Made by a program: the position numbers and the translations under genes
Shown here: in pieces, positions 1 through 5,812 of the stretch
How the letters are laid out: every line of letters starts with the position of its first letter
Position numbering within the stretch: position 1 is the first letter of the stretch
Assembly (NCBI GenBank): GCA_012520015.1
Contig: JAAYPD010000280.1
Coordinates: 1 to 5,812, forward strand
From: Methanomicrobiales archaeon
GTDB taxonomy: Archaea > Halobacteriota > Methanomicrobia > Methanomicrobiales > Methanospirillaceae
Direction of reading: 5' to 3'
Length of the DNA: 5,812 nucleotides
The notes under the pieces: generated by a model
Database searches by the model: none
Told to the model about the DNA's origin: nothing
The model's input: the letters and a program-made list of their open reading frames with translations, nothing else

Positions 1-105
1 AAGCCTCTGTTTCCCTGGGTGTAAAGCTGCTGGTTACCTCTTGCCCAATATTTCCTCAAAAATTCCGTATATAATTGGTTGCACCACAAGATAGGTGTTT
101 TCACT
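1..105. other. Downstream flank with no recognisable gene
   Basis: No family is recognised here on either strand. On the minus strand a frame starting with GTG at 104 stays open to the left edge (34 codons), preceded by a GGTGGTGAA stretch that could serve as a ribosome binding site. Its residues look unlike a known protein start. A TATA-like stretch, TTATATAC, also lies on the minus strand at about 68-75 and could serve a gene beyond the edge. Both readings are weak. Confidence 0.3.
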
Positions 106-1926
106 TCACCACCCCCCGGCACCACCACCACCAAAGCCTCCGCCGCCTCCAAATCCTCCTCCACCAAAAGATCCTCCTGATCCGGAAGATGGAGGAGAAT
201 AGGCGAGCATAGGAGAAAACCCGGTGTGAAACAAAGCAGGTGCAAACCATCCGCCAGATGGGAGATCAGGAACCTGTATATCTAATGACCTCATGGTTTT
301 GGAAACCTTGTCACCGACGCCAAGGGCAGTCCCATATACCATCCAGTCTCCCCATATCAGGACATCTTCAGGAGAATACCGCTGCATCATTACAGAATCT
401 GAAAGAAATCTTCGAAATGATTCCCACTCCAGCCTCTCCCTGTATGTGTCTCCTTTCCAGGTGCCAAAAAGGGATAGTGGAAATACGAATGCAATAATTA
501 CCTGAAGGATAGAGAGTGAACTATTGTAAACCGCCTGCGAAAGCAGCATCCTGTCGCCTGGCCCGACAAATATCAGGACCAGTGAGATGAAGAAGAGACC
601 TGTTGCAATGACAAGAAGAGGCACAAGGCGGTCATGACCATTCCTGATATAAGAAGATACAACCTGGTCCTTAATTCCTGATGGTAACTCTTTAAAAGAT
701 TTTTGAAACTCCAGGAGCTGGGATCTCATTGATATATTTGCATTGGCATCAGATGCAATACGTGTAAACGTCTCATTTGTCACCTCGCCTTCCTCTGACA
801 AGAGAGACAAGGTCCTGATAACCTGTTTTTCATAGAGATCGCTCGTATTCTCATTAATTACCTTTATAGAGAAACTTTTCTTATCAGGCTCTTTAATTGA
901 GATAATCCCCCTGCGGTGAAGATCAATGAGGGTTGCATGAAGTCCCTCTTCCCTGAACTTTTCAGGATCTCCGGAAAAGATGAGCGAAACTAACCAGGGT
1001 TTCAGCTTTGTATCAGGGACAAAGCTCAGGTGCACTGGTACATCATATTGTCTCTCTCTCCCATATCTGTACCAGAGAAGAAGAAGCAGTACAGGGATCA
1101 TGCATAAAAACAGGGATGACAGGAGGTTTATCAACCGGTACAGTGGATTTGTGAAGGATAAGTACCATGGGTTGGCCTGGATTGTCTTCTCTTTTACAGG
1201 GCCATTAATCGCTCTGACCTCCCCGTCAAGCATGCTGGTCACAGTTGGATCAATCAATAGTTCAAAACCCAGGGGGATATTCTCTGCAACTGACCCGGTC
1301 AGAATAAAAGACTCTCCGGTTTTGGTTACCGTAAGATCAGCAGGGTGTGGATAAACCTCGTATACCCCCCGGGCTGGAAATTCTATTCTGACAAAGTCAT
1401 ATGGTACATGTGAGGTAGCCAGATCGATGTTCAGGTGATCATAATCAGTTCCCCGTTCTACGGGAGGAACAATTTTCCAGGAGTACGAGACTGGATAGCT
1501 TCCGGACGAAAAATATCCTGGGTTAAATGCACCCGCTTCATTTCTCCCTGCCCTGTCGGTTATAACCCTGCGAATGCTACTGTCTTCACTGGCCAGGATA
1601 ACTTTGCCATATGCATCTTTCATGTACCCTGTAGTTCCTTTCGGAGTTTTAATTGAGATGAAACGAACATATGCTCCAGGTTGCTGATCTTCGTATACAG
1701 GGCTTTCAAATTTCCTGTTAAGACTTCTAAGCTGCTTTGAGACAGAGATGTCATAAATATATGATTCAGTTAAAGAACCATCCCAGGAAAAAGACGCATC
1801 ATACGAGCTGACTTTCAAATCAGGTATAAAGACGGACTGTGCAAAGGAGAAAAGGAATAGTCCGAACAGGGTAATTCCGGCAGTAATTATCAGTAAAAGG
1901 ATTAGATCTTTTTTTTCATCCTGCAT
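106..1926 (-). CDS. DUF2207 membrane protein with glycine-rich tail
   Basis: This 606-residue protein has the DUF2207 layout. An N-terminal signal anchor (about 8-30) leads to an outside beta-rich domain (about 31-262). A second span (about 263-286) ends in YRYGRE, followed by a cytosolic segment with HATLIDLHRRGIISI (330-344), typical of the family. Two more spans follow (about 434-454 and 471-489). The C-terminal part carries EWESFRRFLSD (500-510) and WMVYGTALGVGDKV (528-541), the usual late DUF2207 motifs. Residues 580-606 are almost all Gly, Ser and Phe and end in Trp. The function of DUF2207 proteins is unknown. I infer a membrane role connected with the MoxR system because the gene closes the same operon. 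The N-terminal lysines and a run of eight A in the coding strand at 1909-1916 are intact in frame. A gene for LemA, a partner sometimes seen near DUF2207, is not visible here. Confidence 0.92.
   Translation of the reverse strand: MQDEKKDLILLLIITAGITLFGLFLFSFAQSVFIPDLKVSSYDASFSWDGSLTESYIYDISVSKQLRSLNRKFESPVYEDQQPGAYVRFISIKTPKGTTGYMKDAYGKVILASEDSSIRRVITDRAGRNEAGAFNPGYFSSGSYPVSYSWKIVPPVERGTDYDHLNIDLATSHVPYDFVRIEFPARGVYEVYPHPADLTVTKTGESFILTGSVAENIPLGFELLIDPTVTSMLDGEVRAINGPVKEKTIQANPWYLSFTNPLYRLINLLSSLFLCMIPVLLLLLWYRYGRERQYDVPVHLSFVPDTKLKPWLVSLIFSGDPEKFREEGLHATLIDLHRRGIISIKEPDKKSFSIKVINENTSDLYEKQVIRTLSLLSEEGEVTNETFTRIASDANANISMRSQLLEFQKSFKELPSGIKDQVVSSYIRNGHDRLVPLLVIATGLFFISLVLIFVGPGDRMLLSQAVYNSSLSILQVIIAFVFPLSLFGTWKGDTYRERLEWESFRRFLSDSVMMQRYSPEDVLIWGDWMVYGTALGVGDKVSKTMRSLDIQVPDLPSGGWFAPALFHTGFSPMLAYSPPSSGSGGSFGGGGFGGGGGFGGGGAGGW
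109..189 (-). repeat. Glycine-rich low-complexity tail of the DUF2207 protein
   Basis: Residues 580-606 contain three FGGGG-type units, then AGGW before the stop. Glycine codons differ between units (GGT/GGA, GGA/GGC, GGT only), so the tail seems kept by protein-level selection rather than by recent slippage. Confidence 0.75.
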
Positions 1927-1931
1927 TGCAT

Positions 1932-1937
1932 TCCTCT
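1932..1937 (-). promoter_or_regulatory. Ribosome binding site of the DUF2207 gene
   Basis: On the minus strand AGAGGA lies 5 nt before the ATG at 1926, in the 16-nt gap after the zinc protein gene. A second ATG at 1929-1931 is out of frame and opens only a nine-codon frame, so 1926 is the start. Confidence 0.6.
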
Positions 1938-1942
1938 ATTTA

Positions 1943-2143
1943 TCAGGGATCAATGCCAGGTTTTTTGTACCTGACATAGTAACATGCATCGGATATCAGT
2001 TTTTCACCTGGAGAAAGGTTTCGGAGATGTATACTTGCATGCTCTTCACAGACCACGCATTTGCAACAACCAAGAATCTCCATGCCAATTGCTGGTTTCC
2101 CACAAACCTGGCAGGTTGTCTCATCCCCGAACGGTTTTTCCAT
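1943..2143 (-). CDS. Small cysteine-rich protein, putative zinc-binding
   Basis: The 66-residue product has CQVC (C11, C14), then CCKCVVC (C26, C27, C29, C32), then H35 and H39, and a lone C54. The paired CxxC...CxxC with a CxxH next to it suggests a zinc ribbon, treble clef or B-box-like fold, probably with one or two zinc ions. No signal peptide or membrane span is seen, so it should be cytosolic. I do not recognise a specific family or function. The start is the only ATG near the previous stop in this frame, but its upstream AGAAGT is a poor Shine-Dalgarno match, unlike those of most other genes here. An overlapping reading frame (1996-2184, TTG start) lacks any recognisable motif. The gene follows the 540-residue protein by 44 nt and precedes DUF2207 by 16 nt, so it is probably in the same operon. 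Confidence 0.78.
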   Translation of the reverse strand: MEKPFGDETTCQVCGKPAIGMEILGCCKCVVCEEHASIHLRNLSPGEKLISDACYYVRYKKPGIDP

Positions 2144-2173
2144 ATTACTTCTAAACCCTGAAAATATTTGGAT

Positions 2174-2187
2174 GCTTTGATCAAAGC
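2174..2187. repeat. Perfect 14-nt palindrome between genes
   Basis: GCTTTGATCAAAGC equals its own reverse complement. It directly follows the TAA of the 540-residue protein gene and lies in the largest gap between genes of the operon (44 nt). Having no loop, it is more like a protein-binding dyad than a terminator hairpin. It could equally be chance, since about one such site in three windows of this size is expected. Confidence 0.4.
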
Positions 2188-3810
2188 TTAACTCTCAGAC
2201 AATTCCTCACTGATAAATTCACAAGACCGGTTGAGAAATCTGAAGAAAAGTTCATCTTCAGGTTCCTCTTTTGCATACTCAATAAGAGAGCATGTTTTTA
2301 AAATTTCAATAATTTCAGAAATTTCAGCCTTATGTGGAAGATCAAATGTCCGGGAGCCTGATATTATCTCTTTTATTGTAATGGCATCACCTTTGCCATA
2401 GTTATCTGAAATATGCATGCGTATCGCCTGGCCAAGCAGGACATAGCCTTCTTTCTTCTCACCAGATACATAGCACTCCTCAGCCTGCCTCAGCATCTCA
2501 AGCGGGCGATGCCTTACTTCATCAGATGATGGTTTTTCCTCGTCAATCTGACCGGCATTTTCCCTGGTAGTAAAGTACCACCAGGCAACTCCAAGACAGA
2601 GCACGACCAGGAGGAGTAGCAAGATCAGTCCGATCGCCCAGAGCATAGGGAATTCTTCATCTTTTTTCAATGTAATCTCTTCAACCGTTCCATTAACTAT
2701 CCTGGCGGTGATCGTTGCATTTCTGCCATCAGGGCCTTGAAATTGCTGGTTGATGATAGTTTCCTCTGGATTCCTGGTTATGGAACCTGAAGAGGGAAGC
2801 ATTGAGCTCTCTTCTAATTTATCTTTTAATTCATTCCAGGTGCTATTAGAACCAAGTTCAGAAGGAACAGGAATTTCACCGGTTTTTTCAGCGGTCAGGG
2901 ATTTTATCTTTCCATCTACTGCTTCGCCCTTTGCCAAAACCTCCTCTCCTTCCATGTTCTCATAGCTGATTTCAACTCCTCCGCTTCCCGGACCAGTTGG
3001 AGAGATACGTCCTGAAGTCTGATTATACCCGGCATCTCTCAAATCTTTTGATTGTTGCAGTAATATTGGATCTTTTTCCAGGGACTTGGCAAGCTCTCTT
3101 TTATTCTCTTCATTCTGTCTTGTCTCTTCCATCATCTGCTGTTTTAATGCTGAAGTGGATGCAGGCATCTGGTTATTCTGCAATGCCTGGGATGGGTTTT
3201 GATAGCCTGGAGAAGAACCGGAGCTCATCCCTGAAAAGCCCTGAGAGAACAGACTTTGCATTAACTGCTGCTGCTCTTCTCTCATCTGTTGCATCTCACG
3301 TTCCATCTGGTTGAAAGGATCTGCCAGGGGCGAAGCTGGTGTCTTTGTAGCCTCTGTTGTGGATGAGCGGACAGTCTTTTTGTCAGGGGAGAATTGCCTT
3401 GGATCCTGCACAAAATGGACAGTCAGGGATGGAAGGACGACGGCATAATCCTTCCCTTTGTCCTGGTATAATAAGAATAATGAGAGATCATAATCAGTCT
3501 CTGTTTCTGATGTCAAAGTTATCGCATGGCTGGTCTTTCCAGGGGCGATGGGAAAGGACTGAGACTGGGTATTAGTCTGTGATATTGAAAAACCCTCGTC
3601 AGCCTGGTGCCTTGTAAGGCTGTACTGAAGTGTGCCGCCAAGTGTTCCCGGAAAAGTGCTTTCAATGGTGAAAGGTACCCGTGCATCTGTTCCAATCTTG
3701 TAATAATAATCCGACTGCCCGGAAGAGAGAGATATCTCATCAGCAGTCACAAAAATTCCACTGACAAACAAAAAGCCGGCAAGAATGTAAAAGATGATTT
3801 TAACATTCAT
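2188..3810 (-). CDS. Exported single-pass membrane protein, possible BatD/DUF4129-like subunit
   Basis: The product has 540 residues and I do not recognise it as a named family. It starts with a signal peptide (about 1-23, likely cut after VTA). Residues 25-135 look beta-rich. Residues 162-188 form a Gln/Met-rich coiled coil, and more Gln/Met/Ser-rich sequence runs to about 245. Two related segments, 266-315 and 341-389, appear duplicated. Four N-glycosylation sequons (N263, N322, N364, N373) fall in this outside part. A membrane span (389-413) is followed by a charged linker and a helical cytosolic domain (about 435-536). In that domain TIKE (478-481) and a later EYA recall the TxxE and following helix of DUF4129 proteins and the ends of BatD proteins. 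The architecture (export signal, beta domain, one span, cytosolic helices) and the place after MoxR-DUF58-VWA suggest the BatD role; this is inference. The stop TAA abuts a 14-nt palindrome. Confidence 0.85.
   Translation of the reverse strand: MNVKIIFYILAGFLFVSGIFVTADEISLSSGQSDYYYKIGTDARVPFTIESTFPGTLGGTLQYSLTRHQADEGFSISQTNTQSQSFPIAPGKTSHAITLTSETETDYDLSLFLLYQDKGKDYAVVLPSLTVHFVQDPRQFSPDKKTVRSSTTEATKTPASPLADPFNQMEREMQQMREEQQQLMQSLFSQGFSGMSSGSSPGYQNPSQALQNNQMPASTSALKQQMMEETRQNEENKRELAKSLEKDPILLQQSKDLRDAGYNQTSGRISPTGPGSGGVEISYENMEGEEVLAKGEAVDGKIKSLTAEKTGEIPVPSELGSNSTWNELKDKLEESSMLPSSGSITRNPEETIINQQFQGPDGRNATITARIVNGTVEEITLKKDEEFPMLWAIGLILLLLLVVLCLGVAWWYFTTRENAGQIDEEKPSSDEVRHRPLEMLRQAEECYVSGEKKEGYVLLGQAIRMHISDNYGKGDAITIKEIISGSRTFDLPHKAEISEIIEILKTCSLIEYAKEEPEDELFFRFLNRSCEFISEELSES
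2644..2790 (-). repeat. Internal protein repeat, copy 2 (residues 341-389)
   Basis: This is the second copy of the module, ending directly at the membrane span. It aligns F357, G362, G374, T380, K383, E386 and P388 with the matching residues of copy 1. It carries two N-glycosylation sequons (N364 and N373). Confidence 0.5.
2866..3015 (-). repeat. Internal protein repeat, copy 1 (residues 266-315)
   Basis: This segment aligns with residues 341-389 at an offset of 74-75 residues. Shared positions include SG-x-I-S/T at the start, Y/F283, G288, G300 before a hydrophobic residue, T306, K309, E312 and P314. The match is seen in protein only; the DNA copies have diverged, so the duplication is old. 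Confidence 0.5.
3247..3327 (-). other. Coiled-coil segment within the 540-residue protein
   Basis: Residues 162-188 place L162, F166, M169, M173, M176, Q180, L183 and L187 at strict 4-3 spacing. This is a heptad pattern with a Met/Gln core. It lies on the outer side of the membrane and could mediate oligomerisation. Confidence 0.6.
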
Positions 3811-4757
3811 TGAATAATCCTCCTTTTTCCATATCTAAGCAACATTTCGCTGGATATCAGGATAAGTGCACCAATAAAAAGCCATTCACTGATACTGGTA
3901 TCTTCCATCTCACGATCTATCTCTATATTCAGATCTGCATAGACTTCTGAAAGGGTCCGGTCGTCCACGGATTTATAATAACGACCATTCGTTATCTCTG
4001 CAATCTGTTGCAACATCTGTTCATCAACCGTCGCATATTGTGGATTCCCAAACCAGTCATATCCTAAAACCACGGGTGTTTCAGAACCCATGCCAATAGT
4101 AAACACCTGAATTCCTTTCTCTTTTGCAAAATTTGCAGCATATTCAGGGTGTATGACACCTGCATTGTTTACACCGTCAGATAATAGTATGACTACCTTC
4201 TTCCGGTTGGGTATGGATTCGACCATGTCAACTGCAAGTGCAAGCCCGTCTCCTATGGCCGTTGCACCCTCCTTCACCTGTATGGCCTGAAGTTTCCTGA
4301 TTACGCGATCCTTATCTGGGGAGAGATAGGCTGCACTTGTTGCACCGGATTCAAATGTAACAATTCCTGCATAATCTTTGGGATCAAGCGATCTTAACAG
4401 GATCTCTGCAGACTGTTTGGATGATTCAATCCTGTTAGGCTTATAATCGGTCGCCTGCATGCTGCCGGACACATCAAGGACCAGGACCACATTTACTCCT
4501 TCTTTGGCCTGCTCTAATGGGATATGAGGATCTGCAAGTCCTATAATAATAAACCCGGCTGCAGCCAGAGTTAACAGGAAAAGAGTCCTTGGCCTTGCAG
4601 ACATAGAGCTTCCATGCAGGGCACTTTTCAAAAAACCGATATGTGAGAAGGCAATCGCCTCCTGTTTCTTCCGGTTTGTCTGGTAATGATAGTAATAGTA
4701 AAGACAAGGCAGAATAATCAATGCTATGAGCCATTCAGGGTTATAAAATCCGGTCAT
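3807..4757 (-). CDS. Membrane-anchored VWA protein, BatA/BatB-like
   Basis: This 316-residue protein has the BatA/BatB layout. Two membrane spans sit near the N-terminus (about residues 8-24 and 57-75), a VWA domain spans about 88-275, and a third span closes the protein (about 290-307), followed by the basic tail YGKRRIIQ. The metal-ion-dependent adhesion site looks complete: DVSGSM (D95, S97, S99), T166 in EGATAIGDG, and D194 in LLSDG. With two spans before it, the VWA domain and the N-terminus should be on the same side, most likely outside. VWA domains bind partner proteins through a divalent metal, and BatA-type proteins act with MoxR and DUF58. Bacterial Bat operons often carry two such VWA genes (batA and batB); only one is visible here. 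The gene overlaps both neighbours by 4 nt (ATGA). The gene name bat is withheld because the oxygen-tolerance role is not shown in this lineage. Confidence 0.93.
   Translation of the reverse strand: MTGFYNPEWLIALIILPCLYYYYHYQTNRKKQEAIAFSHIGFLKSALHGSSMSARPRTLFLLTLAAAGFIIIGLADPHIPLEQAKEGVNVVLVLDVSGSMQATDYKPNRIESSKQSAEILLRSLDPKDYAGIVTFESGATSAAYLSPDKDRVIRKLQAIQVKEGATAIGDGLALAVDMVESIPNRKKVVILLSDGVNNAGVIHPEYAANFAKEKGIQVFTIGMGSETPVVLGYDWFGNPQYATVDEQMLQQIAEITNGRYYKSVDDRTLSEVYADLNIEIDREMEDTSISEWLFIGALILISSEMLLRYGKRRIIQ
3818..3825 (-). promoter_or_regulatory. Ribosome binding site of the 540-residue protein gene
   Basis: On the minus strand AAGGAGGA lies 7 nt before the ATG at 3810, within the end of the VWA gene. 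It supports this start, which also gives a proper signal peptide. Confidence 0.8.
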
Positions 4758-5641
4758 AATTCACCTCCAGGCCTGGATTTCATCAGGTATTCAAGTAAAG
4801 GCAGATATTCATCACCAGTTCTGATGTTTACAAATGGTATCCTGTACCTTCTCATCATAAGAGAGATTTCCCGGTTATGACCGGCTATTTCCTCCTGGTA
4901 TCTTAACCTGATACCGGGATCTGAAGTGTCTACCAGGATCTGTTCGCCAGATTCAACGTCTTCAAGTTCAATAAGGCCCACATCCAAAAGTTCCTCTTCT
5001 CGTGGATCTGATACCCGGATGGCCAGGACATCATGATGCTTTTTTACCATCGATAGTTCTTTTGAGCAGTCAGGAGTCAGAAAATCGGACAGAAGTATCA
5101 CTGTTGACATCCTTCTGACTCTTTGAACGATCATCGAGAGAGCTGGTCTGAGATCTGATCCTGCTGCCATGGGCTTGTGGGTGATCACCGACTGAATAAG
5201 ATGAATAACATGGTTTCTGCCACTTCTGGCCGGGATAAATTTTTCAACCCTGTCAGTTACAAGAATAAGACCTACCCTGTCATGGTAATGTACAGCAGAC
5301 AGGCTTATGGTCGCTAATAATGTGAGTAAAGTGCTAAATTTTGTAGCTGTACTGCCAAATTTACCTGAACCTGATATATCTGCAACCAGGTAGATCGTAT
5401 GGTCCCTTTCCTCGACAAATTCCTTAACATGAGGAATACCATATCTTGCGGTTATCTTCCAGTCAATTGCACGGATATCATCGCCGGCGATATACTCCCG
5501 AATATCAGAGAATTCAACGCCCTGTCCCCTGAAAAGAGAGATATGAACGCCGGCCTGTTGTCCGCTAACCCTTGCCCTGGTCAGAATATCAATCGTTCTG
5601 ACTTTTTGTACCAGGTCTCTATAACTCTCACTATCTGGCAT
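4754..5641 (-). CDS. DUF58 domain protein, MoxR partner
   Basis: This 295-residue protein carries the DUF58 signature: G40-x2-EFSDIREY (residues 43-50), then GDDIRAIDWK (53-62), SAR-like TAR (64-66), VKEF (72-75) and ER (78-79). A VWA-like fold follows. Its metal-site motif is DISGSGKFG, with D88, S90 and S92 in a DxSxS pattern; a second element is GSDLRPAL (161-168), with serine where many VWA domains have threonine, and the third is LLSDF with D186. No membrane span or signal peptide is evident, so it is probably cytosolic. The length fits the short, soluble DUF58 forms rather than the longer membrane-anchored ones. DUF58 proteins are regularly encoded directly after moxR and are thought to link the ATPase to VWA proteins; the biochemical role is not established. 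The gene follows MoxR by 11 nt, and its TGA overlaps the next ATG, which suggests coupled translation. Confidence 0.95.
   Translation of the reverse strand: MPDSESYRDLVQKVRTIDILTRARVSGQQAGVHISLFRGQGVEFSDIREYIAGDDIRAIDWKITARYGIPHVKEFVEERDHTIYLVADISGSGKFGSTATKFSTLLTLLATISLSAVHYHDRVGLILVTDRVEKFIPARSGRNHVIHLIQSVITHKPMAAGSDLRPALSMIVQRVRRMSTVILLSDFLTPDCSKELSMVKKHHDVLAIRVSDPREEELLDVGLIELEDVESGEQILVDTSDPGIRLRYQEEIAGHNREISLMMRRYRIPFVNIRTGDEYLPLLEYLMKSRPGGEL
4761..4768 (-). promoter_or_regulatory. Ribosome binding site of the VWA gene
   Basis: On the minus strand a full GGAGGTGA lies 3 nt before the ATG at 4757, inside the end of the DUF58 gene. It is the strongest Shine-Dalgarno match in the window and fixes the VWA start. 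Confidence 0.85.
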
Positions 5642-5645
5642 TATG

Positions 5646-5650
5646 CACCC
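5646..5650 (-). promoter_or_regulatory. Ribosome binding site of the DUF58 gene
   Basis: On the minus strand GGGTG lies 4 nt before the ATG at 5641, inside the 11-nt gap after the MoxR stop codon. It matches the GGTG part of a GGAGGTG Shine-Dalgarno sequence and supports this start. Confidence 0.55.
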
Positions 5651-5652
5651 GT

Positions 5653-5812
5653 TCAGGGGATTGGAACGATTCTAATTATCTCATCAATGACTGAATCTAC
5701 AACAATCTCTTCAGCCTCAGCAAGGTAGGTTAAAAGGATCCTGTGCCGGAGAACATCATGTGCTACTGCCTTTACATCATCAGGAAGGACATATCCTCTT
5801 CCCCTAAGAAGT
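5653..5812 (-). CDS. MoxR-family AAA+ ATPase, C-terminal end (partial)
   Basis: This is the last 52 codons of a gene that runs off the right edge and ends in TGA at 5653-5655. The translated tail contains RGRGYVLPDDVKAVAHDVLR, then HRILLTY, then a run of acidic residues, and it ends in IVPIP. That is the highly conserved end of MoxR ATPases: the helical lid domain behind the AAA+ core, with the PDDVK and LRHRI motifs. The Walker A, Walker B and sensor motifs lie outside the window, so activity cannot be judged here. MoxR proteins are cytosolic hexameric ATPases thought to act as chaperones with DUF58 and VWA partners, and exactly those partners follow: the DUF58 start codon lies 11 nt downstream. 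The family assignment is firm. The client of this MoxR is unknown. It is probably the first gene of the operon, but the sequence shown cannot prove that. Confidence 0.93.
   Translation of the reverse strand, partial: LLRGRGYVLPDDVKAVAHDVLRHRILLTYLAEAEEIVVDSVIDEIIRIVPIP

Noticed and set aside
109..189. A DNA satellite or array made of CCACC and CCTCC units
   Set aside because: The units are irregular and explained by in-frame glycine codons of the DUF2207 tail.
980..1354. A 124-residue plus-strand reading frame
   Set aside because: It lies fully antisense to the well-supported DUF2207 gene and has no recognisable features.
1909..1916. A run of eight T that might mark a frameshift or terminator
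   Set aside because: The DUF2207 frame reads through it intact, with lysine codons after the start, and no hairpin lies next to it.
1996..2184. A 62-residue minus-strand reading frame overlapping the zinc protein gene
   Set aside because: It starts with TTG inside the palindrome, has no motif, and conflicts with the Cys/His-rich frame, which has the much more convincing composition.
2997..3314. A 105-residue plus-strand reading frame
   Set aside because: It is antisense to the 540-residue protein gene, and its composition reflects the low-complexity region on the other strand.
5641..5645. TAATG on the minus strand as the stop/start junction of MoxR and DUF58
   Set aside because: The MoxR frame already ends at TGA 5653-5655, so the TAA at 5641-5643 is not the stop in use.

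Overview
The window holds a single run of six tightly packed genes, all on the minus strand and read from right to left. In transcription order they are: the 3' end of a MoxR-family AAA+ ATPase gene (cut by the right edge), a DUF58 protein, a membrane-anchored von Willebrand factor A (VWA) protein of the BatA/BatB type, a large exported single-pass membrane protein, a 66-residue cysteine-rich putative zinc protein, and a DUF2207 membrane protein with a glycine-rich tail. No RNA gene, mobile element or CRISPR array is visible. No gene-free stretch exceeds about 105 bases.

Organism: probably a euryarchaeon, perhaps a methanogen of the Methanomicrobia. This is an inference from overall impression: strong GGAGGTGA-type Shine-Dalgarno sites, moderate GC, the short DUF58 protein, N-glycosylation sequons in an exported domain, and the archaeal look of the 540-residue and zinc proteins. 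A bacterium cannot be excluded from this sequence alone.

Layout: MoxR (5653-5812, partial) is followed 11 nt later by DUF58 (4754-5641). DUF58 overlaps VWA (3807-4757) by 4 nt as ATGA, and VWA overlaps the 540-residue protein (2188-3810) in the same way. A 44-nt gap with a perfect 14-nt palindrome precedes the zinc protein gene (1943-2143). A 16-nt gap leads to the DUF2207 gene (106-1926). Positions 1-105 lie downstream and show no recognisable gene. The operon promoter must lie beyond the right edge.

How the genes may work together: MoxR ATPases commonly act with DUF58 and VWA proteins as a chaperone-like system that matures or remodels partner proteins. Here one VWA protein presents a metal-dependent adhesion site on the outer face of the membrane. 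The 540-residue protein could fill the role of BatD and DUF4129 proteins: it has an exported region with a coiled coil and a duplicated module, one membrane span, and a cytosolic helical domain. The zinc protein and DUF2207 protein at the end of the operon are candidate clients or accessories. The real target of the system cannot be read from the sequence.
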